A stretch of DNA of 64,000 bases from Macrolepiota albuminosa (Eukaryota; Basidiomycota; Agaricomycetes; Agaricales; Agaricaceae), in the NCBI GenBank assembly GCA_027475525.1, contig JAMWFC010000054.1, forward strand, positions 806,001 to 870,000, written 5' to 3'. The notes beneath the pieces are model-generated. The model was not told the DNA's origin, searched no databases, and worked only from the letters and a program-made list of their open reading frames with translations. This document shows positions 43,584 through 56,110 of the stretch, piece by piece. The number at the start of each line of letters is the position of its first letter. Position 1 is the stretch's first letter. The position numbers and the translations under genes are program-made.

Positions 43584-45289
43584 TGTCAGGTTCTGCTGAG
43601 TCGGGGGCTTTCTGGGAAAGCAATCGCCCTTACAATGCGGACTTGACCCACGGATACTTGGGTGTCTGGTGATAGGACCCCATACAGGAGCAGCGCATCA
43701 ACGGCAGGCTTGGCACCGGCTCCGGAAATCTTGCCGCACTCGTTCTGAACTTAGCGCACGTGTTCTACCTATTTTAAGCCATTCCCGACGGCCGGACACG
43801 GCAAGAAGCAGATCCAATCAGTGATAGCGCTGATCGGCAGACAGAATGACAACTGACAGATGGCATCAGTCACTGACGACAGCGCTTAGGGAGAAGCCTG
43901 ATGATCTATCAAAAACTGACGGACAGCTTGGCGTTTGACCTTGGCGTCTGACACCGCTTAGCGTCTCGATTTGGCGCCTGATGTCGCTTAGGTACTCTGA
44001 CAGACAGAAGGGTGATGGAGTGATGGTTTAGCTTCGCGATCTGTTGCCTGGCGTCGCTAAGGCTCTTGAATGGACGGTAGGGATCTGAAACCGTTGGAGC
44101 TACCCCTTTGAAATTTTCTAGTTTACCGCACTCTGGCGTCATTAGCCACTGGCGACGGCGAACTCATTGTAGTATAAAAGTACTTACCGATTTGTACATA
44201 CATCATCAGAGAACAATAGACCAGAGTTCACTACTCCCCTTTCTTTAGTCTCCCTTACGCTCAAGAGCTCATTTATGCTACGGTCGGCAACGTCAAACTC
44301 ATCGGCAGTTACAGACGCTCGCCAACATTCGACACACTCGCGCCTTGCAATTACGGCAGGCATCATCGATGCTTAGACCTCGCTAAGCATACCGTGCTCT
44401 TGCCGCTCACATTGCCGTGTTCGCTTACCGCTCTTTCATAGGCGCTTTACCTTAGCGCTTTACACTTGCCGACTCCCTTACCGACTTTTACCCATTTTCA
44501 CAGGCGCATTCTCTGGGACCTGCCCGGGACTCCTCACATCACTTATAGCGCGCCCAACACAAACTCTTGGTACGGTAACACTATAGTTACATTTGTTATT
44601 GACCAAACTTTGGGCGTCATCACTGGAACTCCAGGGCTAGGACTCCAGGGTTCAAGACGTGGACAGGGAAATCCTGGGAGAGGGGACTTAGTCCGGGGGC
44701 TTTGAGGTGGGTAACTGGGAAGTTCAGGCGGGGGTCAAGTCGTGAACCGGAGGTTCTAAGACGAGACCAAGTTAGTAAGTTAAAGTCACAAAGTGCGTAC
44801 CAGTCTTAGAGCACACGAATATCCAAGCGTGCCAGTCAAGCGTGCCAGTCAATGCGTACCAGTCAAATAGAGGGCACGCAACAATCCAAGTAATGCAAGT
44901 AACAGTGTATGTAATATCAAGACTAGCGAATACAACAGGGAACTGTGCTATAAGTACTATGGGACCGGGTCTCGGGGCTCCGGGGTGTCTGGGATGGGTT
45001 CTGGGGGTCATTGAGTAGCGGCAGGGGCTGTATACCGGGATCGCGCGTGTGGGGTGTGCGATCAATTGGCGTGGAGGGAGTTGTGATGCGTGATGCGTGA
45101 TGGCCGGGAACGATTCGTGTGATCTGATCGTTGATCAGGGCTGGTGGCAGCTGATGGCGGTCTCTGATGCGCGTGATGGCGGTGTCGGCGGTCGTGATGG
45201 CGGGGCATGTCTTGTGGGGTCAGAGGGAGGGTCCCAGAGGGTGTTCCGGGGGTGTCCCGGGGTGGGCCCGGAGGGGAGGGGTCATGACA
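43584..45289 (-). mobile_element. 5' LTR of the chromovirus, split by a solo LTR
   Basis: The LTR occupies 43,584-43,669 and 44,627-45,289, near 749 bp without the insertion. It matches the 3' LTR closely. Most differences are CG versus TG or CA. Confidence 0.92.
43670..44622 (+). mobile_element. Solo LTR, family B, inside the chromovirus 5' LTR
   Basis: 953 bp from TGATAGGACCCC to GGGCGTCATCA, flanked by the 4-bp target duplication CTGG (43,666-43,669 and 44,623-44,626). The other chromovirus LTR shows the uninterrupted site (GTCTGGAACTCC). It is CpG-rich and hence young. LTR B shares TGATAGG and TCATCA ends with LTR A. Confidence 0.93.
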
Positions 45290-45294
45290 ATATT

Positions 45295-46560
45295 GTCTTT
45301 CATCATCTATACTCAAGACTTCCAGACAACACCAAGATTCTTGTTAACTTTATTCTCAGCAGCTATAATTGTACACATGTAAGCACGAGAACCTCAAGTT
45401 TAAGTACACAGTGATGTGCTGTATTCTCATCCTTGTTCATACTGAGCTCAAACCCATTTTCCACTGAAAAACTTCAGGCAATGATTTTATTCATTTGACA
45501 GCACATGACAACATCAAACTTTGACAGACTTGACCATAGCCCATGCATGTGCTAACATACTTTGTATAAATGGTAACTAACTTGATTCGCTTGCTCATGC
45601 TGCTGTCTGTGGCCTTGCCATTGGCTGACGCACTTGTATGTGTGTCTCTAGGTGCTTTTCTGGCTCCAGCTGTAGATGCCTCTGTCTTTGTCTCTGTTTC
45701 TGGTACAATAAGCAAGATAAATGCTGAGAAGAAGACTCGAAAGGAGTGGAGAAAGATGCCTGTGTCTGTGCCTGTTTCTTTGTTTCTGTTGTCAAAGCTA
45801 AAGCCAAAGCAAAACTTGACACATCTATCAAAGTTAAGTCAAGCCTCACTCTCATGCTCACACTCAGAGTCATGTTCACATCACATGAAGATTGCAAATA
45901 AACAGATGGACCAATGGGCCATATAGATTGTCCAGTCCTTCATCATATGGATCAGAATACTTGATCATTTCTTGGTAAAACATACATATACATAGCGTGT
46001 TTCTGTAAGCAACTGTAGATAATTTTTGTCATAAGGATAATTGTCATTGTATTCTGGTCTGCTATGCTAATTCAGTCATTTGAGATGTACAAATCAACAC
46101 TATCATATCAAGATTTGGGAATGCCATAGCACTCTTTTGTGTCAGAGTCCATATTATGGAAAGAGTGACTTCTGTCATAATTAGTTTGTATAGGCATGTT
46201 AGACCTTGTCATTGTCTTTTTTTTTGGAGTAGCGTTTGGTTTGGTGGTGTAGCCTGCACCATAGGTATGTTTTTTTTTCTTTTTTTTTGCTCTATTTATA
46301 TATATTTTTTTTTTGAAGTAGTGTTTGGTTTGGTGGTACAGCCTGCACTATAAATATGTTTTTTTTTGCTTTATTTATACACAGGTGTGGATGAAATTTT
46401 ATTTTTTATGTACAGTTCAGACTATATATGGATATACCAGGTAATTGTATATGCATAGAACAAACATGATAGTTTTTATGTATGTCAGTATAGTAGTACT
46501 ATATATGGATATACCAGGTAATTGTATATGCATAGAACAAACATGATAGTTTTTATGTAT
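45295..46560. other. Unassigned DNA with a T-rich ~100-bp tandem repeat
   Basis: Short open frames occur on both strands at 45,490-45,930, but nothing is recognisable. At 46,215-46,365 two ~97-bp units share GTTTGGTTTGGTGGT separated by T runs. A 77-bp tandem copy lies at 46,421/46,498. Confidence 0.4.
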
Positions 46561-48230
46561 GTCAGTATAGTAGTACATTGTAGTACTTGGTTGCAAGTAG
46601 TACTAATAGTTCTGGGGCTTGATGGTGTAGAATGTTACTTGCAACGCACACTGACTTGAGGGTGAAATTGATATATTATAATGTTAAAGGCTTTTAATAA
46701 TCTTCCTGAAAGCAGAGGGTTCTTGTCAGGGGACTCCTCATTTCTTCCTTTTCTCACTCCTTATTTCTTCACTCTCCCTTTCCTGAAAGCAGAGGGTTCT
46801 TGTCAGGGGACTCCTCATTTCTTCCTTTTCTCACTCCTTATTTCTTCACTCTCCCTTCATTCATTCTCTTATTGCTTCTGACATTATTTCATTTTACTGT
46901 TTCTATTCTTTCAACACTATCTGTTAGTACTACTCTCAGCCCTTGAGATGCTCTGGTTCTTTAGCCCTTCAGCACCGCTTCTAGACCGCTTATATAAGCC
47001 AGAGTTTGCCTTTCTGACTTCTAAAGTCCGGAGTTTTCCTGCCTTGTTTGCATAGTTGTTTGGTTAGTCAATTTTTGAGTTTTTAAGGTTTTGTTGTACT
47101 GTACAGTTGTTTCCCATGCTTCAGAAGCCCCAGAAGTGTCCAACCTGGCATAGAGAATCCCCAGACTTGTTCTCTTTGGATCTCCCTCTGCCAGGTGAGT
47201 AGTTATTATGATATTGTCAGTACATACTCTAATACACTTTGGATCTCCCTCTGCTAGCTGTATGACTGAGCCACAGCCTTTAGAGGTCGCCCTTACAGTT
47301 CTCAACAAACTCCAGCCTAAGTGATTCACTTCTTGGGAACAACCGAGCCACAGCCTTTAGAGGTCGCCCTTACAGTTCTCAACAAACTCCAGCCTAAGTG
47401 ATTCACTTCTTGGGAACAACCGAGCTTTGCCTATCAATTGCCTGTCTATTTTCTACTAAACTTGGGCTATTTATACTGTTTTTCTGGTGCACAGACCACT
47501 ATTTTGCCTATCAATTGCCTGTCTATTTTCTACTAAACTTGGGCTATTTATACTGTTTTTCTGGTGCACAGACCACTATTTACACATGACTCTTTATTGC
47601 CAACTCCCCCAGCCTCCAGAACATATTTGATAGTCCAATTTCTCTTTTGGAAGGCATGTTTTGGTGCCACCAGTTCCACCATTCCTCCGGATATTTCTGA
47701 TTGCCACTTCCCCATTTGCTTCAGCTCTATTTAGCATAATCCCATTCATAGATCCTTCTTTTTCCGGATATTTCTGATTGCCACTTCCCCATTTGCTTCA
47801 GCTCTATTTAGCATAATCCCATTCATAGATCCTTCTTTTTCCTTTTAGCGCTTTTCTGCATTCCATGCTTCTTTTCCTTTCCTTTTTCAGTTATGTCAAA
47901 TCGGCATTGTCAGATCTGATCTTGATCTAGATTATCACAAATTGATCCCATTTCGTCACTTCTGCCAGCTCCCATGCTTCCCCTCCCCATTACAGTGGTT
48001 GGACTATTGTTGAGTGGATAGCTTGGGCTGGTCCCTGCCCTTTGTTCTGTACTGTCTGTATATTTATTGAGGTGTTTTTGGAGATATAATTTGTTATGAC
48101 TGCTACCAGGAGGCTTACAGTTTTTAGCCTTATGATTAAATGTTTATTTTGACTTCTGGTGCATGTTGTGTCCCTGACTGCTGGTACAGCATTGTATTAC
48201 TGTCATCTGTTGTCTCAATCATCACTTTTT
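46560..48230 (+). mobile_element. Fragment of a B-type element near its 3' end
   Basis: Matches the reverse complement of about 54,900-55,980 in the B element: shared TTGGTTGCAAGTAGTACT, CTCAACAAACTCCAG and TTTCTGGTGCACAGACCACT. It is interrupted by the solo LTR C at 46,724. The expected 3' LTR B is missing, and similarity fades near 48,230. 77-bp tandem copies occur at 46,704, 47,268, 47,425 and 47,686. Confidence 0.7.
46724..47297 (+). mobile_element. Solo LTR, family C, with target duplication
   Basis: TGTCAGGGGACTCC to GCCCTTACA, flanked by the 5-bp duplication GTTCT (46,719-46,723 and 47,298-47,302). It contains two 77-bp-period copies, so its natural length is under 500 bp. It is homologous to 14,530-14,954. 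Confidence 0.85.
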
Positions 48231-48915
48231 GAAAAGTATGTGTCCATTAGATATTTGTTGTCATTTATCAATTCTTCGCAGTAGGACTCTAGTGCAATCA
48301 GCATTAGCTATCATCATTTAGTTTAAATGTGATGGTTACTTACCTATTTTTTGTACCAGAGTCGTCAACTGTTCATTCTTGATTTTTACTTCATTGATGG
48401 CTGCATCTGATAAGTAAGGCTATAATGTCAGTATGTCAGTGGAAAATTTAATATTGATAATGGTGCTTGCCTGCATTATCAACAGCTTTTTCTGCACGCA
48501 TTAAAAGGCTATATAAACAATCAATCAAGGTCATATCGAAAAGAAGCAATAAATAAGATTGTCACATACATCTTTTGTTACTTTTTATCATGGCACAATA
48601 CTTTTCTGTCATGGACTTTAGCTCCATCTTTGTATTTCTATCAATTGAAGATGAGGAGTTGGCTGGTGCAAAGGATTGGTTCTGATTTGTGTTCATGAAA
48701 GGTGTGAGTTACAAATGAAGTGTTGAGATGTGTTTTAATAGTGGTTGCCTCATGTCAATTGAGATATGTTTGCACATTATACCAGTGTATTGTATAGTTG
48801 CAAAAGATTTTTATAGAAGTCATGAGATTAATGGTGATTTGATGTCAATTGAATTAGATTACTAGTATACTAAAGAGTATTTTTTAACTTTATTTATAAA
48901 AATAGCAATTGCAGA
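48231..48915. other. AT-rich DNA, nothing recognised
   Basis: No gene, LTR end or repeat could be supported here. Confidence 0.4.
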
Positions 48916-49460
48916 AAAGGTAATGGACATACTTAATAGTCTGAGAAGTTCATGCTATATATTCAGTCTTGAGTTAGAAAAGATGATGGACATACTGAAT
49001 AGTCTGAGAAGTTTATGTCACCTAGTTAGCCTTGAGCTAGAATATAGATAGAAGAGGTAATAGACGTACTGAATAATTTGAGAAGATTATGTCACTTTGT
49101 CAGCCTTGAGTTGGGCTGTGCAAATAATGTTGAGAATCGGACAGATTGAACAATGACTTTTTGGTCTGAATTTGAAAATGTTGAGAAATAAGCATTAAGC
49201 ACTTGGTGTGTTTATTCAAAGGGATGATACTGCAAAAGACATTGGTGGATGGAAGGGTGTTGGATTTATGAAGTGGATTGAGTCTTTGTTATATGATTTG
49301 TTGAAGGCATTTGTAGATTCAAGTTAGTGGTTGTTTGTTGGAGGTACATCATTAAAAATAGTAATTGCAGAAGAGGTAATTGGACGTACTAATAGTCTGA
49401 GAAGCTTATATCACCTGGTCAGTCTTGAGATGGGCTGTGCAGGTAATATTGAACTAGATA
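48916..49460. repeat. Diverged ~70-bp tandem repeat
   Basis: Three adjacent units start near 48,916, 48,981 and 49,053, and a fourth near 49,372. They share GGTAATGGACATACT-like starts, AGTCTGAGAAG, and GTCAGYCTTGAG-like ends. Units differ by substitutions and small indels and the period is not 77, so this looks genuine and old. Confidence 0.6.
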
Positions 49461-51879
49461 ATGACTTTTGGTTCAAATTCAAAAATTGTGTTGAAAATGA
49501 GTACTCAACCATGTTTATTTTGGTGTTGGCATGGCACTTTCATTAATATCATTAAAGATTTTTAGTGCTAAGGAAGTGTCATACTCTGCTGCTAATGTAA
49601 ATGAGTCAAATTGATTTCAAAATTCATCTTTTGTTAGGTAATTTATTAAAGAATGCATGTACAGTGTGCATATAGCAATGCAGCGGTTGTGAATTTACAT
49701 TCTATTCTGAATCTATGACGAAGTAGACATGATTGGCAGCTCTGGTAAGGACTGCAAAATGCCATGATCCTTGTCAGATCCTGGTACGTTTTACTAGTCC
49801 TTCTTGTTGAATGATGAATATACTTACTGAAAGATAAGTTAATTGATATATTCCTATTCCTAATAAGCAATAACATGTAGCACATACCTTAGGTAAAGCT
49901 TTACTGAAAGATAAGTTAATTGATATATTCCTATTCCTAATAAGCAATAACATGTAGCACATACCTTAGGTAAAGCTTAAAAGCTTAAGCTTAAATGTTT
50001 AAACACATGGCTTCAAAAATTGAAGACATTTTCTGACATGCAAGGAATAACCTCGATCTACAATTTATTTATTCTATATCTCAGAACTATAACCCAACAT
50101 ATCAATGAATAATTTAATGTTTAGCTCAATATTTCCAAGCTCTTGGGCACAAGCATCCAATGTAGATAAGAGTAGTAGCCAAAGTAATGGATCTCAGCTT
50201 TTTCAACAATAAATTGTTGCAATGTTTTTGAAGATTGTCAAATGTAATGTAAGACTTTGTGTATGGGCAAATAGCTGAGTGAGAAGAAACAAGTCTTACT
50301 CCTAAAATTATAATACTTGACTTTATTCTTATTTGAAAGATTAGACAATGTTGTGGAGGTCTTCTGTGCAATCTTAACAGAGGCATTCAAGTAAAGTTTT
50401 CAATCCTGTTTTTGCATGTAACTGTGTTTTTTTCTTATTGTATTCAAAGTTAATATATTCAATTGCATTCAACAATTACATATGTAGTGGCATTTCAACT
50501 CATTCCCTACTTAGCACGTGAACACATTTCCTTACCTTTGTCAGCACTGGACATTGACACTGCTAAGCTTTGAGAGCTTGAGGAAACCAATCTAGTGGAC
50601 CATAACAAGGTCACTCCAGATATCAAAGATGATCAGTAAGAGAAGACAACTATGAAGGGCACTAGACTCTAGCACCTTGCATCACACACATATGAGGAAT
50701 GGCTAAATATAAATAAGCATATTATTCAAACTACAGGATTAACAAAACTCTACAATCAGCTATATTAGGCCCTTCAATAAGGACCTCAAACACATCTGTT
50801 AAAATGCCTAGGCTGCTGCCTGTAAAAACTTACTGCATTTGGAGGCACTTCAGTCTCCATGAGCCACTCCAAGGCCATAGCCATGAGTAAATGGTAGCAT
50901 TGAATTAGAATGAGAATATTTCCATTGTGGTGCCAAATACCACTGCAGGGCAGATGAGCAAAAAAATATCTTGAGGCAGTCTAAAACCTCAGGGCAATAA
51001 AAGGGAGTGATATTTTTGAGGAGGAAGAAAGGACAACATTGTGCAGGGTTGAAGGGACTTGGGAAAGAAAACTTATGTAGGCCAATCACAAGGATATGAC
51101 AAAAATGATGTATTTCATAAAACTATGACATAGAAGCAAAAAACTGGGAATCTGTTAGTCCAGTAGCACTATGGAGATGATGAAATTGCCTCACTCAAAT
51201 GACATGGGGGGACAAGAACAGGTGAACAGCAGGTCAAGAGGGGCTAAACCAAGAATACGCTTGCTCACAACCACCAGACCCTCAAGAGGACCACAAAAAA
51301 AGCAAGCACTAGTGTACTTGTAAGGGGACTGGAAGCAGAGCACTGTTGGATACGGAAAAAGAAGAGGTAATGGCTCAGTAACTAACCAGATAATAGCTTT
51401 TCTCTATCAAAAGTTGAAGGTGATCCGCCATGTCCTCAGTGACGATTTCCTGGATTTGGCAACTATCAGAAGAGCACTGCAATACACCAGGAATAGCAGT
51501 ACACACACCTGAAAAGCTTGACTCCAAGCAGCTTCTGTACTGAAATGCATTAACAGAGACACATCTCTCCAAATTTCATAGGTAGCACGCAATAACCTAC
51601 AACAATGACCTAGCTATTTATTTACAGACAGCATTCATTTCTACCTAGTCTGACATAGTAATGGCCATTGGACTATGCTGACAAAGGGGTTTTTGCACTA
51701 TAATGATCTACTGAGTGTTTCTTCTTTTCCTTAGTTTATTTATCTCTTGATCACTTACAAACTGATGTTTTGGTATCAAAGGAGGAAGGAGGCATTTATT
51801 TTGGTACAAGCAACATCAAACTATAAACCAGCCAATTAAAAAACTAAAGTCCAAAAATTTCAGAGTGCTACAGGCCAGC
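49461..51879. other. Unassigned DNA left of the A-type antisense gene
   Basis: Possibly internal sequence of the A-type element, but no gag, RT or integrase motif could be read in any frame. A 77-bp tandem copy lies at 49,824/49,901. Confidence 0.35.
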
Positions 51880-53895
51880 AACTATGCATCATACATGAGA
51901 AGGGCAGGATCACTCAAAGAAAGCAAATCTCCATCTTGGATGTGATTACTTGCTTGCCACTTGAGCGCATCAGTGATATTGTTATGAAGGCCAAGCAAAA
52001 GGGTCTCATGATGTGCTAAAGTATTAATACAAGGGTGCAAAAGGGCCAGGTTGTGCCTAATAGTCTCGGTAGCCTCATCAATGTAGAGAAGTTAGCAGTG
52101 GAGGTCTTTGACAGGACAAAGAGAAGTTACAGGATAAGAAAACTGGTCTCTGAGCTAAGGTAGAGAAGTTAGCAGTGGAGGTCTTTGACAGGACAAAGAG
52201 AAGTTACAGGATAAGAAAACTGGTCTCTGAGCTAAGGAAGGTGTTGCTGGTAACACATATAGCAGGGGTGGAGGTCAGAAGAGATCAAACTAATCAAAGT
52301 TAGTGGGAGAAAAGAGGCAGGAAGGTGGACTCACATGACAGTAACAGGAGCTTGGGGTGTCTATTCATAGCGTTCATCACTGGAGACATGACTCTGATAG
52401 AAGAAAGGCTTACCCCATATGGGGGCAAGTACCTCTAGTGGTGCCGGTGCTCATCCTGAGGCACAAGGGTTTCTTCAGACAGGGGAGCCTCAGAAGTCTC
52501 ACAAGTGCTGGGGAGAGTAGTAGGACTGCAAGGAGGAGTTGTGAAAAGGGTGAGGAGGACACTGAAAGAGTCACTAGCCATGGCAGAATCAGAAGTAGGG
52601 CTAGTGCCTTTACTGGATATAGAAACATCTTCAGCAGGAGGTATCTCCACGACAATGGAAAAGAAAGAAGGAGCTGGAGTCCTAGTGATTAAATCAACAA
52701 GAATAAAAGACAAATCAGAACTAAAGACATATGGTTCTTCACTGAGGCCACTCTGATGAGGGTTAGTGGCAAATGGCAGAGTAATTTGAAAAAGAATAGT
52801 GTGTATCACCAACAAGTCATTGATATTAGCAACAGCAGACTCAAAGGAAACTTTGTTGTTATCCTTGTCTTTGGCATCCCTCTTGGTATCCTCACCTTCA
52901 TCAGAAGATGGCTTGGCAGTAGACAAGATAACTGGGATAGCAGGTGCTAATTCATGGTGCTTACTGGGGCTCTTACTAGGAGCACTGGGCTTATGTTTCA
53001 ACAAAGTAGGACAATAGGGAGAATGGGCAAAAGGAGCAGCAACAGTGGTGCCATCCTAAGTAATGAGGAGCGCTAAGCTAGCCTCACTAATGATGGTTGG
53101 CTGGCAAACAGCAGCTAGGTCATGTTGCTAACAAACAAAGTCCCTCATATTATGAACCAACACAGCATACTCATAGTTCTTTTGCATGCTAGTGTCCTTA
53201 CCATGCTCTTGAGTGCAAATGCTGTTGAAGGCACAACCTCTTTTTAAAGCATCACATTTGTAGCAAGAAAGGGAGGCCATAGAAAACCAACAACCCTCCA
53301 GATTATTCTCAGCCTAACATTTATCACACTAAGATCAGAGTTAGTGATGTCATAATGCCAGAAGCAAGGACTTACCATGCCAACCTCTATTCAAAAGGGA
53401 CAACAATCCTATCAGAGTTAGTGATGTCATAATGCCAGAAGCAAGGACTTACCATGCCAACCTCTATTCAAAAGGGACAACAATCCTGAAGAAACATCAT
53501 AATCTTCTTCTTGGTGCAAGTATTTGGATACCAGCAGGTAGACCAGTATTAATAACAGTGATATCACAATGAAAGTGCAAGAGGTCACAAAGTTCTGCAT
53601 CAGTAAACATGGTTTGTTTAGGCGCCTGAAGACATCAAAGATTAGGTGCTAAGATCTAGCAATCTCAGAGAAAATACTTACAACATACAAGGAAACACTG
53701 TGAGCAGAAAGATTAACCTAAAACAAATTAACAATGGAATGAAGAGGACAGAGATATGACCATACTGTATGTTTGGAAGGGCTAGGACAAGTAGTGAGTG
53801 TACACTCAATAACAATGGTGATGACACCCAAAGTTTGCATACTGTATGTTTGGAAGGGCTAGGACAAGTAGTGAGTGTACACTCAATAACAATGG

Positions 53896-54893
53896 TGATG
53901 ACACCCAAAGTTTGGTCAGTAACAATGTAGTAAAAGTGTTATCGAGCCAAAAGCTTGCGTTGGGTGCACTTAAGGTGTTGAGGGGAATCCCAGGCAGGTC
54001 ACAAAGAACGCACCTATAAAATAAGATAAAGTCAGAAGGGGTCAGCAAATATCAATGCTAAGATAACAAGCGCCTGTAGAAAAAGTGGTAAGTAAACATG
54101 GCAATATGAGTGGCAAGAACACGGTAAGCTTAGCAAGGTCTAAGCGATGTTAATGCCTGCCATAGATGCAAGGCGCAAAGATGTCGTTGGATGACAATAG
54201 TTTGCAACTGCCAATGACTTCAAGTTGCCAACCATAAATGAAACTTGGACCGTGAGGGAGACTAGAGTAAGTGGGCAGGAAACTCTGTTCTGATGATTAT
54301 GCACAGGTTAGTAAGTACTTTTTATACTACAAGGAGTTCACCATTGCCAAGTAACTAATAACACTAAAGTGCAGTGAACTTGGAAAATGTATGGGGTGGC
54401 TCCAACGGTTTCAGATCCCTACCATCCATTCAAGATGCTTAGCAATGCCAGGTGGCAGATTACAACACTAAATCATCAATCCATCAACCTTCTGTCTGTT
54501 TGAGATACTAAGCAATGTCAGGTGCCAAATTGAGATGCTAAGTTCTGTTAGAAATCAAGGTCAAATGCTAAGCTGTCTGTTAGTTTTGATAAATCATCAG
54601 TCTTCTCACTAAGCGCTGTTGTCAGTGACTAATGCTATTTGTCAGTTGTCATTCTGTCTGCCATTGGCGCTATCATTGATCAGATCTGCTTCTTGCCATG
54701 TGCAGCTGTCAAATATTGCCAAAAGTGGTTAATTAGCACATGCTAAGGTATCCCGAGCCAATGCCACGTTGCTGTAGCCTGCCATTGATGTGCTGATTCT
54801 TTATGGGAATTAGCACATGCTAAGGTATCCCGAGCCAATGCCACGTTGCTGTAGCCTGCCATTGATGTGCTGATTCTTTATGGGGTCCTATCA
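53896..54893 (-). mobile_element. 3' LTR B of the B-type element
   Basis: TGATGACACCC to GGGGTCCTATCA on the plus strand. It is the reverse complement of an LTR B like the one at 43,670-44,622. A duplicate of its left end lies 77 bp before, because of the tandem copy at 53,761/53,838. Confidence 0.85.
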
Positions 54894-55635
54894 CCTCTCT
54901 CAACTGAAAAATTGACTGTCCTCAGTCACCAATGATACGATGCTGTATCAGCAGTCAGGAACACACCATGCACCAGAAGTCAAAATAAACATTTAATTAT
55001 AGGCTAAAAACTGTAAGCCTCCTGGTAGCAGTCTCAGCAAAGATATATCTCCAAAATATCTCAATAAATATACAGAAAAGTACAGAACAAAAGGCAGAGA
55101 CCAGCTCAAGCTATGAACTCAACAATAGTCCAATCACTGTAATAGGCAGAGGAAGCATGGGAGCTGGCAGAAGTGATAAAATGAGATCAATTTGTGATTA
55201 TCTAAATCAAGATCAGATCTGACAATGCCCAATTTGACACAACTGAAAGGAGAAGAAAAGAAGCATGGAATGCAGGGAAGTGCTAAAAGAGGAAAGACAG
55301 ATTTATGAATAGGATCATGCTAAATAGAGCTGAAGCAAATGGGGAAGTGGCAATCAGAGACATCTGGAGGAATGGTAGAACTGGTGGCACTAAAACATGC
55401 CTTCCAAAAGGGAAATTGGACTATCAAATATGTTCTGGAGACTGGGGAGTTGACAACAAAGAGTCATGTGTAGATAGTGGTCTGTGCACCAGAAAAACAG
55501 TATAAATAGCCCAAGTTTAGTAGAGAATAGACAAGCAATTGATAGGCAAAGGCTCAGTGATTTCCAGAGAGTGAATTGCTTAGACTGGAGTTTGTTGAGA
55601 AACCTCCACTTTCTGAAATATTATTATTCTCATTC

Positions 55636-55789
55636 AACATTATAATACCTCAAAGCCTCTGCTTTCTGCAAAATTATTGAAAGCATTCAACATCATAAGA
55701 GCTCAAAACCTTAACATTATAATACCTCAAAGCCTCTGCTTTCTGCAAAATTATTGAAAGCATTCAACATCATAAGAGCTCAAAACCTT
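55636..55789. repeat. 78/76-bp tandem copy with homopolymer differences
   Basis: Two adjacent copies (55,636-55,713 and 55,714-55,789) are identical except for one extra T and one extra A in homopolymers of the first. The average period is 77, so it may be one of the suspected assembly duplications altered by polishing. Confidence 0.6.
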
Positions 55790-56110
55790 GGCTTTCTGCA
55801 AAATTATTAAAAGCATTATCAACAATAATAGTGCAAAACCTTGGCTTTTGGCAAAATTATTAAAAGCATTCACAACAATAATAATCCATTTTGTCATCAA
55901 AATCAGTGTGAATTGAAGGTCATATTTATACTAGCAAGCCCCAGAACTATCAGTACTACTTGCAACCAAGTACTACACCAAATATGGCTACCATTACCGT
56001 TTTTTGTGACAAGTGGCCCATGCATTCTTCAGATTTTGTTTATAGTCTTGGCACATGAGTTTGGACTTCATCTCTCCTCCCTGATTTACCTGGTGCTTCC
56101 ATCAATCAAT

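Larger units (their letters stand above)
32662..45289 (-). mobile_element. Near-complete Ty3/gypsy chromovirus with target-site duplication
   Basis: Both outer LTR ends (TGTCAGGTT and TCATGACA or TCGTGACA) and a 5-bp target duplication ATATT (32,657-32,661 and 45,290-45,294) are present. On the minus strand the order is 5' LTR, gag with zinc knuckle, two retropepsin-like domains, RT, RNase H, integrase, chromodomain, a plus-strand (antisense) spliced gene, polypurine tract and 3' LTR. LTR differences are mostly CpG transitions, so insertion is fairly recent. In-frame TGA codons and a changed RT active site make it non-autonomous. Numerous 77-bp-period tandem copies inflate its length. Confidence 0.95.

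Noticed and set aside
45491..45926. Overlapping frames on both strands with repetitive Glu/Thr/Lys or Val/Ser composition.
   Set aside because: These are low-complexity sequence with mutually antisense frames and no recognisable domain.
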